DNA from: Heyndrickxia sporothermodurans
Lineage (GTDB): Bacteria > Bacillota > Bacilli > Bacillales > Bacillaceae_C
Direction: 5' to 3'
Length of the DNA: 64,000 nucleotides
NCBI GenBank assembly: GCA_016756695.1
Contig: CP066701.1
Location: 1,640,001 to 1,704,000 of the forward strand
Within the stretch, counting starts at the first letter, position 1. Each line of letters begins with the position of its first letter. Below the pieces are notes generated by a model. The model made no database searches. It was given only the letters and a program-made list of their open reading frames with translations, and was not told the origin of the DNA. Both the position numbers and the translations under genes were made by a program. This document shows, in pieces, positions 18,936 through 28,535 of this stretch.

Positions 18936-19211
18936 ATGAAAATTACAGATGCTGCGAAACACTTATTAGAAAATGTATTAACGGAAAATGGTGCAGAAGG
19001 TATACGCCTTTATTCAGTTGCTGGATGCTGCGGACCACAATTTGCGTTATCTTTAGATGCACCACTTGAAACTGATACAATTGAAACCATTAATGGTATT
19101 AAAGTAGCAATTGATTCACAGGTTGCTACAACTGAGGAGCTAACTTTAGACAAAGAAGAAAATCAGAACGGTGAAGGTTTAGTATTATTAGGTGCAAGTA
19201 GTCGTTGTTAG
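18936..19211 (+). CDS. HesB/IscA-like protein in the ars operon
   Basis: A 91-residue protein of the HesB/A-type iron-sulfur carrier fold. The start is the ATG at 18936 behind GGGGAGA. The usual cysteine arrangement is altered: a CCG pair lies at residues 31-32 and a single C-terminal Cys remains in ASSRC. That suggests a thiol site for arsenite rather than Fe-S delivery. It is the last gene before a terminator. Confidence 0.65.
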   Translation: MKITDAAKHLLENVLTENGAEGIRLYSVAGCCGPQFALSLDAPLETDTIETINGIKVAIDSQVATTEELTLDKEENQNGEGLVLLGASSRC

Positions 19212-19220
19212 GAAAAGGTA

Positions 19221-19266
19221 AAAAGGAGTAGTTAGCTCATTCATGAGTTGATTACTCCTTTTTATT
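19221..19266 (+). terminator. Terminator of the arsDA operon
   Basis: AAAAGGAGTA pairs with TACTCCTTTT around an inner AGCTCAT/ATGAGTT stem and a T tract follows. The stretch 19267-19493 after it holds no gene I can support. Confidence 0.75.
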
Positions 19267-19493
19267 TTAGATTTTGCTAAGTATCCTTAGAGACACTTGC
19301 TGAGGAGATTCGGAATCAATTTGACACCGGTCCAATATAGTGAGGAAGCTCAATAAGGTAAGGTTTGTAGCTGTGCAACTGCATAAATAACGAAAAATAT
19401 AACAGAGGTTATCCGGATATTTTGTGATAACCTTTTATTTTGTATTAAAAAAATTGTTATTAGAATCGGATACCATAATTCAATTTTACATTC

Positions 19494-19560
19494 ATTCAAA
19501 TAACCACTTGAATGTTAGCGGGTAAAAGGAGTATACTATATTCAAATAAACACTTGAATG
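19494..19560. promoter_or_regulatory. Paired CadC operators
   Basis: Two near-identical dyads of the form ATTCAAATAA-n-CACTTGAATG lie at 19494-19514 and 19540-19560. The second ends 16 bases before cadC. They closely match the CadC operator type of staphylococcal cad operons, in which metal binding releases the repressor. Confidence 0.8.
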
Positions 19561-19576
19561 AGAATGGAGTGAAAAA

Positions 19577-19945
19577 ATGAATAAAAAAGATACCTGTGAG
19601 ATTTATTGTTATGATGAAGAAAAGGTAAATCGAATACAAGGGGATTTACAATCAATTGACATTGTTAGTGTATCCCAAATGCTAAAAGCTATTGCAGATG
19701 AAAATAGAGCAAAAATTACCTACGCTTTGTGCCAAGATGAAGAACTATGTGTGTGCGATATAGCAAATATTGTAGGTGTTACTGTAGCGAATGCTTCTCA
19801 TCATTTACGTACCCTCCACAAGCAAGGGATTGTTAAGTTCAGAAAAGAGGGAAAACTAGCATTTTATTCATTAGATGATGACCACATCAAACAGATAATG
19901 ATGATTGCGTTAGCACATAAAAACGAGGTGAAAACCAATGTCTGA
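19577..19945 (+). CDS. cadC: Cadmium/lead/zinc-responsive repressor CadC
   Basis: A 122-residue ArsR/SmtB repressor. All four ligands of the soft-metal site are at canonical positions: C7 and C11 in the N-terminal arm and C58 and C60 in ELCVCD. The recognition helix is [16 protein letters not shown]. It overlaps cadA by 8 bases and represses the cad operon from the two upstream dyads. Confidence 0.93.
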   Translation: MNKKDTCEIYCYDEEKVNRIQGDLQSIDIVSVSQMLKAIADENRAKITYALCQDEELCVCDIANIVGVTVANASHHLRTLHKQGIVKFRKEGKLAFYSLDDDHIKQIMMIALAHKNEVKTNV

Positions 19946-22067
19946 TCAAACAGCAAAACTAAATGAACAAGAATTGAAAGCCTATCGTGTTCAAGGATTT
20001 ACTTGTGCTAACTGTGCTGCCATTTTTGAAAATAATGTAAAAGATCTTCCTGGTGTTCAGAATGCGAAAGTAAACTTTGGAGCATCTAAAGTTTATGTTC
20101 AAGGGAATACAACGATTGAGGAATTGGAAAAAGCAGGGGCGTTTGAAAATTTAAAGATTCGGGATGAAAAAGAACAAAAAGTAGAGCGTGAACCATTCTG
20201 GAAACAGAAAGAAAACATTAAGGTATATATATCTGCCATTTTGCTTGTAGTCAGTTGGTTCTTAGGTGAGCAATATGGTGAGGAGCATATACTACCTTCG
20301 ATTGGTTATGCAGCGTCTATTTTAATTGGGGGGTATTCGCTATTCATTAAAGGACTTAAAAATCTAAGCAGATTACTCTTTGATATGAATACGCTAATGA
20401 CCATTGCGATTATAGGAGCTGCCCTTATTGGTGAGTGGGGTGAAGGAGCAACCGTTGTCATCTTATTTGCGATCAGTGAAGCGTTAGAGCGTTATTCAAT
20501 GGATAAAGCTCGTCAATCAATTGAATCATTAATGGATATTGCTCCAAAAGAAGCATTGATTCGCCGTGGAAATGAAGAAATGATGATTCATGTTGATGAA
20601 ATTCAAGTTGGAGACATCATGATTGTAAAGCCTGGCCAAAAATTAGCAATGGATGGAATCGTTATAAAAGGAACGTCCACGTTAAATCAGGCTGCTATTA
20701 CTGGTGAAAGTGTTCCGGTAACGAAAACGATAGATGAAGAAGTTTTTGCGGGAACCTTAAATGAAGAAGGGTTACTTGAAGTTAAAGTGACAAAACGAGT
20801 AGAAGATACCACTCTTTCAAAAATCATTCACTTGGTAGAAGAAGCTCAAGCAGAACGGGCACCTTCTCAAGCGTTCGTCGATAAATTTGCGAAATACTAT
20901 ACACCAGTTATTGTGATCTTGGCTCTTTTAATTGCGGTTATTCCACCGTTATTTGGGGGAGATTGGAGCGAATGGATTTATCAAGGTTTAGCTGTATTAG
21001 TAGTTGGTTGTCCATGTGCCTTGGTTGTTTCTACTCCAGTTGCGGTTGTAACTGCAATAGGAAATGCAGCAAAAAATGGAGTGTTAATTAAAGGTGGCAT
21101 CCATTTAGAAGAAGCAGGGCATTTGAAGGCTATTGCTTTTGATAAAACAGGTACATTAACTAAAGGGATTCCTGCTGTAACAGACATTATGATATATGGT
21201 GGAAATGAAAATGAACAGTTAACCATTACAGCAGCGATTGAAAAAGGATCCCAACATCCATTAGCTTCAGCTATTATGCGGAAAGCAGAAGAAAAGGGAT
21301 TAGACTTTAATGATGTAATAGTTGAAGACTTCCAATCCATTACAGGTAAAGGTGTAAAAGCCAAGGTAAATAACGAAATGTATTATGTTGGAAGTCCAGC
21401 ACTTTTTGAAGAATTACACGGAAGCATTGAAAGTGATAGAAAACAAAAGATTACTGAAATGCAAACCCAAGGAAAAACCGTGATGGTACTAGGAACGGAG
21501 AAAGCGATTCTTTCCTTAATCGCCGTAGCCGATGAAATTAGGGAAACATCAAAAGAAGTCATTGGTAAATTGAATAATATTGGAATTGAAACGGTAATGT
21601 TGACAGGGGATAACAAAAGAACTGCATCAGCAATTGGGAAACAAGTTGGAGTTACTGATATAAAAGCTGATTTGCTACCAGAGGATAAGTTGAATTTTAT
21701 TAAAGAACTTCGAGGAAAACATCAAAGTGTAGCAATGGTTGGGGATGGTGTGAATGATGCACCAGCACTTGCAGCTTCCACTGTTGGTGTAGCGATGGGT
21801 GGTGCTGGAACAGATACAGCATTAGAAACGGCTGATATTGCCTTAATGTCTGATGATTTAAGCAAATTGCCATATACAATAAAGTTAAGTCGTAAGGCTT
21901 TAGTAATCATCAAGCAAAATATTACCTTCTCTTTAGCGATTAAATTAGTGGCATTATTGTTAGTTATGCCTGGTTGGTTAACGCTATGGATAGCGATATT
22001 TGCCGATATGGGTGCAACATTACTTGTGACATTAAACAGTTTGCGATTGCTAAAAGTTAAAGAATAG
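19938..22067 (+). CDS. cadA: Cadmium-translocating P1B-type ATPase CadA
   Basis: A 709-residue inner-membrane pump for Cd, Zn and Pb. One N-terminal metal-binding domain carries C23-x-x-C26 (FTCANC). The ion-translocating CPC lies in VGCPCALV near residue 356, the phosphorylation motif DKTGTLTKG near 400, HP in SQHPLASA near 440 and the hinge [10 protein letters not shown] near 603. Length and single HMA domain match plasmid-type CadA. Confidence 0.95.
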   Translation: MSDQTAKLNEQELKAYRVQGFTCANCAAIFENNVKDLPGVQNAKVNFGASKVYVQGNTTIEELEKAGAFENLKIRDEKEQKVEREPFWKQKENIKVYISAILLVVSWFLGEQYGEEHILPSIGYAASILIGGYSLFIKGLKNLSRLLFDMNTLMTIAIIGAALIGEWGEGATVVILFAISEALERYSMDKARQSIESLMDIAPKEALIRRGNEEMMIHVDEIQVGDIMIVKPGQKLAMDGIVIKGTSTLNQAAITGESVPVTKTIDEEVFAGTLNEEGLLEVKVTKRVEDTTLSKIIHLVEEAQAERAPSQAFVDKFAKYYTPVIVILALLIAVIPPLFGGDWSEWIYQGLAVLVVGCPCALVVSTPVAVVTAIGNAAKNGVLIKGGIHLEEAGHLKAIAFDKTGTLTKGIPAVTDIMIYGGNENEQLTITAAIEKGSQHPLASAIMRKAEEKGLDFNDVIVEDFQSITGKGVKAKVNNEMYYVGSPALFEELHGSIESDRKQKITEMQTQGKTVMVLGTEKAILSLIAVADEIRETSKEVIGKLNNIGIETVMLTGDNKRTASAIGKQVGVTDIKADLLPEDKLNFIKELRGKHQSVAMVGDGVNDAPALAASTVGVAMGGAGTDTALETADIALMSDDLSKLPYTIKLSRKALVIIKQNITFSLAIKLVALLLVMPGWLTLWIAIFADMGATLLVTLNSLRLLKVKE

Positions 22068-22138
22068 AATCATATGTAAAAGGGATAGCAAGACGTTAAC
22101 GGGCAGAATACTTGAAGAAAAGAATTTTAATATTATAC

Positions 22139-22171
22139 TTGACCGTGTACCTTAGTACACGGTTTATTATG
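22139..22171 (+). promoter_or_regulatory. MerR operator with 19-bp spacer promoter
   Basis: TTGACC and TTATTAT are separated by 19 bases containing the dyad CCGTGTAC-CTTA-GTACACGG. An over-long spacer covered by a dyad is the hallmark of promoters activated by MerR through DNA untwisting. It precedes merR, so merR and merA are probably one transcript. Confidence 0.85.
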
Positions 22172-22189
22172 TTTATAGGGGTGAATAAT

Positions 22190-22588
22190 TTGAGTTACCG
22201 AATTAGTGTGTTTGCCGAAAAATCCGGTGTAAATAAAGAGACAATTAGGTATTACGAAAAAAAATCATTATTAAAAGATCCTTCCCGAACGAATGAAGGT
22301 TATCGGATATATTCAGATGATGATGTTAAGCGTGTAAAATTTATTAAAAGACTGCAAAATCTTGGCTTTTCATTGAGTGAAATATATATATTACTTGGAG
22401 TTGTCGATAATGATGAAGTTCGCTGCAAAAATATATTTGAATTTGTATCAAAAAAAGAATTAGAAATTCAAGAACAAATTGCAGATTTAAAGCGTATTGA
22501 GTCAATGTTAAAGGACTTAAAAAGTCGATGTCCAGATCAAAAGGCAATACATCAATGTCCTATTGTTGAATCTTTGATTTTTGATTGA
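22190..22588 (+). CDS. merR: Mercury-responsive regulator MerR
   Basis: A 132-residue MerR protein. I choose the TTG at 22190 because GGGGTG precedes it and this start puts the three Hg(II) ligands at C79, C114 and C123, the positions known for the Bacillus RC607 protein. The winged helix (KETIRYYEKKSLL, then EGYRIY) is at residues 3-70 and the dimer coil at 85-112. It acts on the dyad at 22139. Confidence 0.93.
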   Translation: MSYRISVFAEKSGVNKETIRYYEKKSLLKDPSRTNEGYRIYSDDDVKRVKFIKRLQNLGFSLSEIYILLGVVDNDEVRCKNIFEFVSKKELEIQEQIADLKRIESMLKDLKSRCPDQKAIHQCPIVESLIFD

Positions 22589-22613
22589 TTTTTAAATAGA
22601 GGAGGAAGAAAAG

Positions 22614-24260
22614 GTGAAAAAATATCGGATTAAAATCAACGGAATGACCTGTACAGGCTGTGAACAACATATTGATGCTGCTTTAACCAACATAGGTGCT
22701 TTAAATATCGAAACCAGTTTTAGACGTGGTGAATCGGTATTTGAAATACCAGATGATGTTAATGCTGAAAATGTAAGACAAGCAATTAAACAAGCAAAAT
22801 ATCAACCAGAAGACATAGAAGATATTTCAACACAGAAGCTAAAAGATATAGAGTTAGATATTAAAAGTGATTACGATTTACTTATCATTGGTTCAGGCGG
22901 GGCAGCTTTTTCTGCTGCCATTAAATCAATTGAATATGGGGCAAAAGTGGGGATGATTGAACGTGGAACTGTTGGTGGAACTTGCGTGAATGTTGGTTGT
23001 GTTCCATCAAAAACACTTCTTAGAGCAGGAGAAATCAATCATATAGCAAAAGCAAATCCATTTATAGGGTTACAAACATCTGTTGGAGAAGTCGATTTAG
23101 CCTCTTTGGTGAAGCAAAAGGATGAATTAGTTAGCGAACTTCGAAATCAAAAATATATAGACTTAATTGATGAATATGGTATTGATTTAATAAAGGGTGA
23201 AGCAAAATTTATTGATGAAAATACAGTTGAAGTAAATGGGGAGAAACATTCTGCTAAACGCTTTTTAATTGCAACAGGTGCTTCACCATCAATACCAACA
23301 ATTTCAGGACTTGAAGAAGTAGATTATATTACAAGTACAACACTACTTGAATTAAAAAAGATGCCTAAACGATTAACAGTAATGGGTTCAGGCTATATCG
23401 GGTTGGAACTTGGGCAACTGTTTCATAATTTAGGTTCAGAAGTAACTCTTATCCAAAGAAGTGATTGTCTTTTAAAAGAATATGATCCAGAGATTTCAGA
23501 AGCTGTAGAAAAGGTTTTGACAGAACAAGGTATAAACCTTTTGAAAGGGGCAACTTATGAGCGTGTAGAGCAAGTTGGAGCGGTAAAAAAGGTTTATGTA
23601 ACGGTAGATGGCAAGAAAAAAGTTGTGGAATCAGAACAACTACTTGTTGCAACAGGAAGAAAACCAAATACGGATTCTTTAAATTTAAGTGCAGCAGGGG
23701 TTGAAGTCGGAAAACGAAATGAAATACTGATAAATGATTATGCCAGAACAAGTAATCAGAAGATTTATGCAGCAGGAGATGTAACATTAGGGCCGCAATT
23801 TGTATATGTAGCAGCCTATGAAGGTGGGGTTGTTGCTGATAATGCGATTGGTGGGTTAAATAAAAAATTAGATTTATCAGTTTTTCCTGCTGTCACATTT
23901 ATAAATCCATCCATTGCAACAGTTGGTTTAACAGAGAAAAAGGCAAAAGAACAAGGCTATGAAGTAAAAACATCTGTACTATCTTTAGATTCCGTTCCAA
24001 GAGCATTAGTAAACCGTGAAACGACAGGTGTATTTAAGGTTGTTGCTGATGCTAAAACATTAAAAATTCTTGGAGTTCATATTGTATCTGAAAATGCAGG
24101 TGATGTGATTTATGCAGCGACATTAGCAGTTAAGTTTGGTTTAACCGTGGAGGATTTAAAAGATAGCCTTGCACCATATTTAACAATGGCAGAAGGACTA
24201 AGACTAACTGCTCTTACATTTGATAAAGATGTTTCGAAGCTATCTTGTTGTGCAGGGTAA
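22614..24260 (+). CDS. merA: Mercuric reductase MerA
   Basis: A 548-residue flavoenzyme reducing Hg(II) to volatile Hg(0) with NADPH. It has one N-terminal heavy-metal domain (GMTCTGC near residue 10), the FAD fold [10 protein letters not shown] near 92, the redox-active disulfide [13 protein letters not shown] near 122, the NADPH fold [10 protein letters not shown] near 260 and the C-terminal CC pair that delivers mercury. No merT, merP or merB is visible, so uptake would rely on other routes. Confidence 0.95.
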   Translation: MKKYRIKINGMTCTGCEQHIDAALTNIGALNIETSFRRGESVFEIPDDVNAENVRQAIKQAKYQPEDIEDISTQKLKDIELDIKSDYDLLIIGSGGAAFSAAIKSIEYGAKVGMIERGTVGGTCVNVGCVPSKTLLRAGEINHIAKANPFIGLQTSVGEVDLASLVKQKDELVSELRNQKYIDLIDEYGIDLIKGEAKFIDENTVEVNGEKHSAKRFLIATGASPSIPTISGLEEVDYITSTTLLELKKMPKRLTVMGSGYIGLELGQLFHNLGSEVTLIQRSDCLLKEYDPEISEAVEKVLTEQGINLLKGATYERVEQVGAVKKVYVTVDGKKKVVESEQLLVATGRKPNTDSLNLSAAGVEVGKRNEILINDYARTSNQKIYAAGDVTLGPQFVYVAAYEGGVVADNAIGGLNKKLDLSVFPAVTFINPSIATVGLTEKKAKEQGYEVKTSVLSLDSVPRALVNRETTGVFKVVADAKTLKILGVHIVSENAGDVIYAATLAVKFGLTVEDLKDSLAPYLTMAEGLRLTALTFDKDVSKLSCCAG

Positions 24261-24292
24261 ATGTGAATAAATTAATATCATCGGAGGTATGT

Positions 24293-24766
24293 ATGGATTA
24301 TTGTGAAAATATGAGACAAATGATTGGGAATTCTTCACTAATTATTGTTCGCCCAAGTGTAGCTATTGTTAATCATTACGGAGAAATATTATTAAGTAGA
24401 TATTCAGGAGCAACTTGGGGGATTCCGGGTGGAATTTTGCAGTTAAATGAGTCAGTTGAGGATTGTATTACACGAAAAGTCTTTCAAGAAATAGGCTTAA
24501 AGATAAAAGAGTTAAAATTATTTGGTGTCTATTCAGGAAAGGAATTAATAAATCGTGTCGAGGAAAGTGGAGACGAGTATCAAACGGTTGCAATTGGTTA
24601 TTTATGTACCAAGTACGAAGGAGAAATAACACCTGAAAGCAACCAAGGAATAGAGGCACAATTTTTTGGATTAGATCATTTACCTGACGAGATTGACCCT
24701 TTTATTAAAGACAAGTTAGTTGGGGTAAAAGGTCAACTTGAAAAAAAAATAAAACTCTCTTATTAA
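24293..24766 (+). CDS. Nudix hydrolase with imperfect Nudix box
   Basis: A 157-residue Nudix-fold protein. The ATG at 24293 follows GGAGG. The box reads GGILQLNESVEDCITRKVFQEIG; it keeps the glycine, the first glutamate and the final QE-x-G, but the first acid of REUxEE is lysine (RKVFQE), so catalysis may be altered. Its stop is followed by a terminator. The substrate is unknown, and nothing ties it to mercury except position. Confidence 0.7.
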   Translation: MDYCENMRQMIGNSSLIIVRPSVAIVNHYGEILLSRYSGATWGIPGGILQLNESVEDCITRKVFQEIGLKIKELKLFGVYSGKELINRVEESGDEYQTVAIGYLCTKYEGEITPESNQGIEAQFFGLDHLPDEIDPFIKDKLVGVKGQLEKKIKLSY

Positions 24767-24774
24767 GCCAAGGG

Positions 24775-24812
24775 GCGAATGCTTTACTTGATAATAGCAT
24801 TGCCTTTTTTTG
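24775..24812 (+). terminator. Terminator ending the metal-resistance island
   Basis: GGCGAATGCT and AGCATTGCC pair around a short loop and a run of seven T follows. Confidence 0.65.
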
Positions 24813-25311
24813 TTTACGTAGAATAGTGTGAAGTATCACACCTTAAAGTAATGGGGCGAGATAGCTTATCCTTTTTATATTTCTTTCTTCTTGTTTCTTT
24901 ATTCTTTTTTCTATTATATGTAGCTGTCACAATCTTCTTCCCCATGCTAAAAAGTCGGTACCTACTGCTAAATAGTTGGTTTCCAAACGGCAAGGAAGTC
25001 GGAAGAGTAGCGGATAGCGGACAGTCTATTTATGTAACCAATCGCTATTCGATCGGTTTTTCAATAAAAATCAATCAAAATTCGGGGCGGGTCCAGTAGG
25101 ATTTTGTCCCTTTTTCAATTGCTCAATAACAGTTCAATCCCTTGTCCAAAAAGGGCTTCAATCGTTTTCCTAATCCATAAATCCGTAAGATTTCCAAACT
25201 CAATTCTGTGTGCTTCCTAACTATGATACCAACCTAGAATTGCTGCACTTCCCCTCTTTATTCTCCAGTAAGGGAAGGGCTTATTAGCAGGGGAATAGTT
25301 ATTATGGCTTT

Positions 25312-25390
25312 GAAATAAAGTTGAACTGTTTATAAAAAAGTGCACCGTCTTGAAAAAAGTTTAACCATTTGCAAAAAAGATGAACCTAAA
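25312..25390 (+). repeat. Four direct repeats of 19-20 bases
   Basis: AAAG followed by TTGAAC, TGCACC, TTTAACC and ATGAACC starts at 25317, 25337, 25356 and 25376, giving periods of 20, 19 and 20. Each copy is preceded by A-rich sequence. This is the layout of abutting transposase sites at a Tn7-type right end or of iterons. The C/T-rich stretch before it (about 24980-25250) resembles the interior of the element at 10487-11040. I find no terminal TGT that would make it a clear transposon end. Confidence 0.5.
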
Positions 25391-25522
25391 TTTCCAATCT
25401 CTTTAAATATTGCGAGATTACTTACTATTTTTTAAATGGTCTCTTAGTTTTTAGGAAAATAAAAAAGACATCAAATAATTCAAGGGAGTATAATGGTATG
25501 TATTAATATAAGGAGTTTAAAA

Positions 25523-26002
25523 ATGGATATATTCGAATTATTTAAAACGTGGGTAAATCATCCAAAAGGAGGAAGTGGCAGAAGCAATTTAGACAATACA
25601 GATGAATGTTGGAGAAAGTTATTACAAGATATTCGTAAATGGGAGAACAGTGAAGATAAATATGAAAATAAGGTTGCAAAATATCTACTGTATACAGGGA
25701 AAATAAGAAGAGTTCATATTGGCCTTGATGAAGTGAATTATAATAATCATTATGTTTCATGGACATCAGCTGAAAAATTAGAAGATTTATATTGGTACAA
25801 TTCATCGTCTGCTCATACAATAATTACAGCAGAAGCGACAAAAGATAATCCAGGGATTAGTGTTAAAGGATTTATAGAAGTGGTGAAACTTGAAATTAAA
25901 AATTTTGAATTAAACTCACCGGCTATCAGGGCTGAACAAGAAGTGATTTTTCCATTACAAGAAAAATCAATATTAAGCATTGTAAAAATAAAAAAGAGAT
26001 GA
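25523..26002 (+). CDS. ADP-ribosyltransferase-like protein (candidate)
   Basis: A 159-residue soluble protein, starting at the ATG behind AAGGAG. Three spaced motifs resemble the R-S-E class of ADP-ribosyltransferases: an early arginine in GKIRRVHIG (near 62), an STS-like strand HYVSWTSAEKL (near 78) and a late ExE-like strand AEQEVIFP followed by a V-rich terminal strand. In that family the last motif (E-x-E before LLPPG) holds the catalytic glutamate. If right, it would modify a protein or nucleic acid using NAD. It stands alone between a repeat array and a terminator. The assignment rests on motif pattern only. Confidence 0.4.
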   Translation: MDIFELFKTWVNHPKGGSGRSNLDNTDECWRKLLQDIRKWENSEDKYENKVAKYLLYTGKIRRVHIGLDEVNYNNHYVSWTSAEKLEDLYWYNSSSAHTIITAEATKDNPGISVKGFIEVVKLEIKNFELNSPAIRAEQEVIFPLQEKSILSIVKIKKR

Positions 26003-26055
26003 AAAATGTAATTAAATCCCTAGGAACAGAATTTTTTTTTGACGTTAAATAATAG

Positions 26056-26100
26056 TTCTAGTAACCACTTACTCTTTGAATTGGTGGTTATTTTTATTAT
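26056..26100 (+). terminator. Terminator after the ADP-ribosyltransferase-like gene
   Basis: AACCAC and GTGGTT pair around an AT-rich loop, followed by ATTTTTATT. Confidence 0.55.
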
Positions 26101-26221
26101 AGATGGAAAATATAATCTTCCATTCAAACTTATTTATGATAATGCGAGGCTTTAAAGTACCTATCGAAGTTCTGTTTCGTCTTCTTTGTACCTATGTTCA
26201 TTTTTTAAAAAAATACGAACA

Positions 26222-26252
26222 AAAAGAACCTCATGCAAAATGAAGTTCTTTT
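26222..26252 (-). terminator. Terminator for the minus-strand gene at 26261
   Basis: On the minus strand AGAACTTCAT and ATGAGGTTCT form a stem followed by TTTTTGTT. Confidence 0.6.
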
Positions 26253-26260
26253 GTAGTGCC

Positions 26261-26449
26261 TTAATGGGTAATTAGCTCTTGGATGAAGTGGTGTTTCAGG
26301 ATGATGTCTTGGAAGATGCTGTTGTCTTTGATGGGTAATCCTGTTTGTTTACACGATTTGTGCGTAATGGTGTTTAGGATGTCCAATGTTACTTCATTTT
26401 CTGGCTCAACTTCTTTATGACAATCAGAACAACATATTCGGTTGCTCAT
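26261..26449 (-). CDS. Small zinc-ribbon-like protein
   Basis: A 62-residue protein whose ATG at 26449 follows GAGAGGAG. The N-terminus RICCSDCHKEV and a later KSCKQ offer three or four metal ligands, so a single zinc site is likely. It is a stand-alone gene on the minus strand with its own terminator. No function can be assigned. The stretch 26450-27044 upstream holds no gene I trust; it has two AAAATACACTTTT-like repeats near 26573 and 26635. Confidence 0.6.
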   Translation of the reverse strand: MSNRICCSDCHKEVEPENEVTLDILNTITHKSCKQTGLPIKDNSIFQDIILKHHFIQELITH

Positions 26450-27044
26450 ATTATTCACTCCTCTCTTAATCAGTTCTCTTCCCCACAATAAAGAGTTCCT
26501 TACTTTTAGGCAAATCACCGAAATGACGTTTTGTATATAGAATTGTCCGTTAAAATCCATTTTCCCCTAGATAAAAATTACACTTTTGACAGGTTTTCAT
26601 GCTTGAAAATGTGGTTTTAGACAAAATACACTTTTATATATATGGAACAATTATCGGATTTATAGGTTGTCTGTTCAAAATCTGTTAAAAGAAAAAGCTG
26701 GAAGAGAAGCTGTTGAATCAATTTGGAGAGCTTATAACGGTTGGCCAATCCTTTGTAAGAGGTAAATATCTTCAGATATGCGTTCCGAATCAGGAGATTT
26801 CTCTTCATTCACCCGGTTTCTATCTTGGGGTGGTTTTTTCGGGGGTGTGGCCTCCTTTAATTCCTATCTTATTATTTCTCCCACTATATAAAATCTAATA
26901 TTATTAGTCGCTTTTCATATTTATAATGGTTCAATATAGTGAGGAAACAAACGAATTAGAGAAGTAATATTTTTATACCTTTCAACCTATTGGTGTTAGT
27001 TGTATTCGACAGGAAAAATCAACACCCTTTAATTCCATTTATTC

Positions 27045-27524
27045 TTATTCCTCAATTTCAACATCACAATCTAAAATAAAATCCGAACCAAGCAGTTTTT
27101 TGATTTCTTCCTCTGTTGAATCTTTATCTCTTTTAGATTTAAGGTAATCAAACTCCTCTTTTGGTACTAAGTATTCTCCTTCCATTTGCTTTCCAGAAAG
27201 GTACCCTCGTTTAATCCAACTTATCACTTTTTCTAATGTAACTTCATAAAAGTCTGCCACTATTTTTGCAGAAATATAAGATATATCTGTTTCATCTCTT
27301 CCTCCATTATTTTTTCTATCAATACGCTGCAAGATTTCTTCTGCTTTTTCGTTCTGTTTTCTTGTGGTACTAAAAATAAATTCCGGAATCAGCCATTCAC
27401 CATTTTCAGTTTGGTAAGCACCCTGGAACCTTCCTTTTTCACACATGTTTTGTACTGTTTGATGATCTAACCCTAGTTTCTTGCATACCTCAACAAGTGA
27501 ATACATAACATCGCCCTCTTTCAA
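27045..27524 (-). CDS. Protein with two helix-turn-helix (excisionase-like) domains
   Basis: The longest form is 159 residues; the ATG behind AAAGAGGGCGATG gives MYSLVEVCKKLG and is more likely (about 154 residues, start near 27509). Two similar segments, SLVEVCKKLGLDHQTVQNMCEKG (about 2-30) and ISAKIVADFYEVTLEKVISWIKRG (about 80-105), look like MerR/excisionase helix-turn-helix units, each followed by a G-x-W/Y-L-I/V-P wing. A tandem pair suggests binding to two half-sites. The C-terminus is acidic. Confidence 0.6.
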   Translation of the reverse strand: MKEGDVMYSLVEVCKKLGLDHQTVQNMCEKGRFQGAYQTENGEWLIPEFIFSTTRKQNEKAEEILQRIDRKNNGGRDETDISYISAKIVADFYEVTLEKVISWIKRGYLSGKQMEGEYLVPKEEFDYLKSKRDKDSTEEEIKKLLGSDFILDCDVEIEE

Positions 27525-27658
27525 AATAGTACAAGTTTATCCCAATACGTATCTTGATTATCGCACTTCCTAAAGTTATAATACAAATTAAGAAAATAAA
27601 GAGCAGGGAAAATGATGATAAAAAAAATTTCGATCAAAATAAAATTTAATATATTAAA

Positions 27659-27700
27659 TAGCTCGTATTCCAGATAAGGGGGAATACGGGCTTTTTTATT
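27659..27700 (+). terminator. Hairpin with T tract upstream of the DUF1385-like gene
   Basis: GCTCGTATTCC and GGAATACGGGC pair and are followed by TTTTTTATT. It lies 57 bases before the next start and could be a terminator or attenuator for that operon. Confidence 0.65.
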
Positions 27701-27757
27701 TTCCTTTGACTTTAGTCATTAGTATGAAATCAAGTTTTAGCAAGAGGGGGAGAAAGA

Positions 27758-28504
27758 TTGAGTGGAAAAAGAAGAGTGAAAGTATCAGGAGGAAGGGCTG
27801 GATATAACTTTGTTAGTTTTACCGGGGAAAAGTATCAGACTTTATCCCAATTCAAGAATGGGAGAATCACAACAGAAACGAAACTGAATAAGGAAGATAA
27901 GAAAATAACTATCATTCTTTCGAAGATACCTTTTGTTCGTTCTTTTTCAATGGTATTTGATCTATTAATTGAATACTGGAGGCGGTTTATAGTAGCGGCA
28001 ATAGTCTTGATTTTGATGGAGCTTTTATTCATTGGAAGATCCAATTCAATTTTTTTATATACCATACCCATTAACAACCTAGAGATGTTGTTGGGACTTT
28101 TAGTTATTGCAGGTCTTTTTATAAAAGTTTCTGAGATCGGTAGCTACCACGCTGCAGAGCACATGACCTCCAATGCCTTTGATAGTGGACTAAATTTAAC
28201 TTTAGATAACGTAAGACAGCAACCGAGGGTGCATAAGGACTGCGGCACAAATCAGGCGGTGAGTATCGTTCTATGTTTCTCTGTCCTATCTCTAATACTT
28301 GAGGATTCAGTGTATGTTTTTCTTTTAGCTTGGTCTATTGGATACGAATTGTGGAGGGGGGAGCCAAAAGTAATTTGGAGTTTAATATTGGTAATAGGAA
28401 AAGTTACGCAATATCTTCTTTTTACATCAAAGCCTCAAGACAAGCATTTAAAGGTGGCAATAGAGGCAATGACTAGATTAGAAGAGAAAGAATTAGCAAA
28501 TTAA
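27758..28504 (+). CDS. DUF1385-like (YqhQ-type) membrane protein
   Basis: A 248-residue membrane protein with about four hydrophobic stretches (residues 70-87, 95-122, 165-190, 205-225). The central motif YHAAEHMTSNAFDSG followed by LTLDNVRQQPRVHKDCGTN parallels the HGAEHKT...H-x-x-CGT pattern of the DUF1385/YqhQ family, whose His, Glu and Cys may bind metal. The TTG start follows AAGAGGGGGAG. It is first in a run of four small genes to 29570. Function unknown. Confidence 0.6.
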   Translation: MSGKRRVKVSGGRAGYNFVSFTGEKYQTLSQFKNGRITTETKLNKEDKKITIILSKIPFVRSFSMVFDLLIEYWRRFIVAAIVLILMELLFIGRSNSIFLYTIPINNLEMLLGLLVIAGLFIKVSEIGSYHAAEHMTSNAFDSGLNLTLDNVRQQPRVHKDCGTNQAVSIVLCFSVLSLILEDSVYVFLLAWSIGYELWRGEPKVIWSLILVIGKVTQYLLFTSKPQDKHLKVAIEAMTRLEEKELAN

Positions 28505-28535
28505 TGTGAGGAGAATAGAGGAGGTAATCGAAGAA

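Noticed and set aside
24851-25099. A hydrophobic 82-codon frame after the Nudix gene
   Set aside because: No ribosome site, and the hydrophobic part comes from a T-rich tract; the region looks like a relict transposon end.
25312-25390. Short CRISPR array
   Set aside because: The repeats are degenerate, about 20 bases apart with no constant spacer length, and no cas gene is present.
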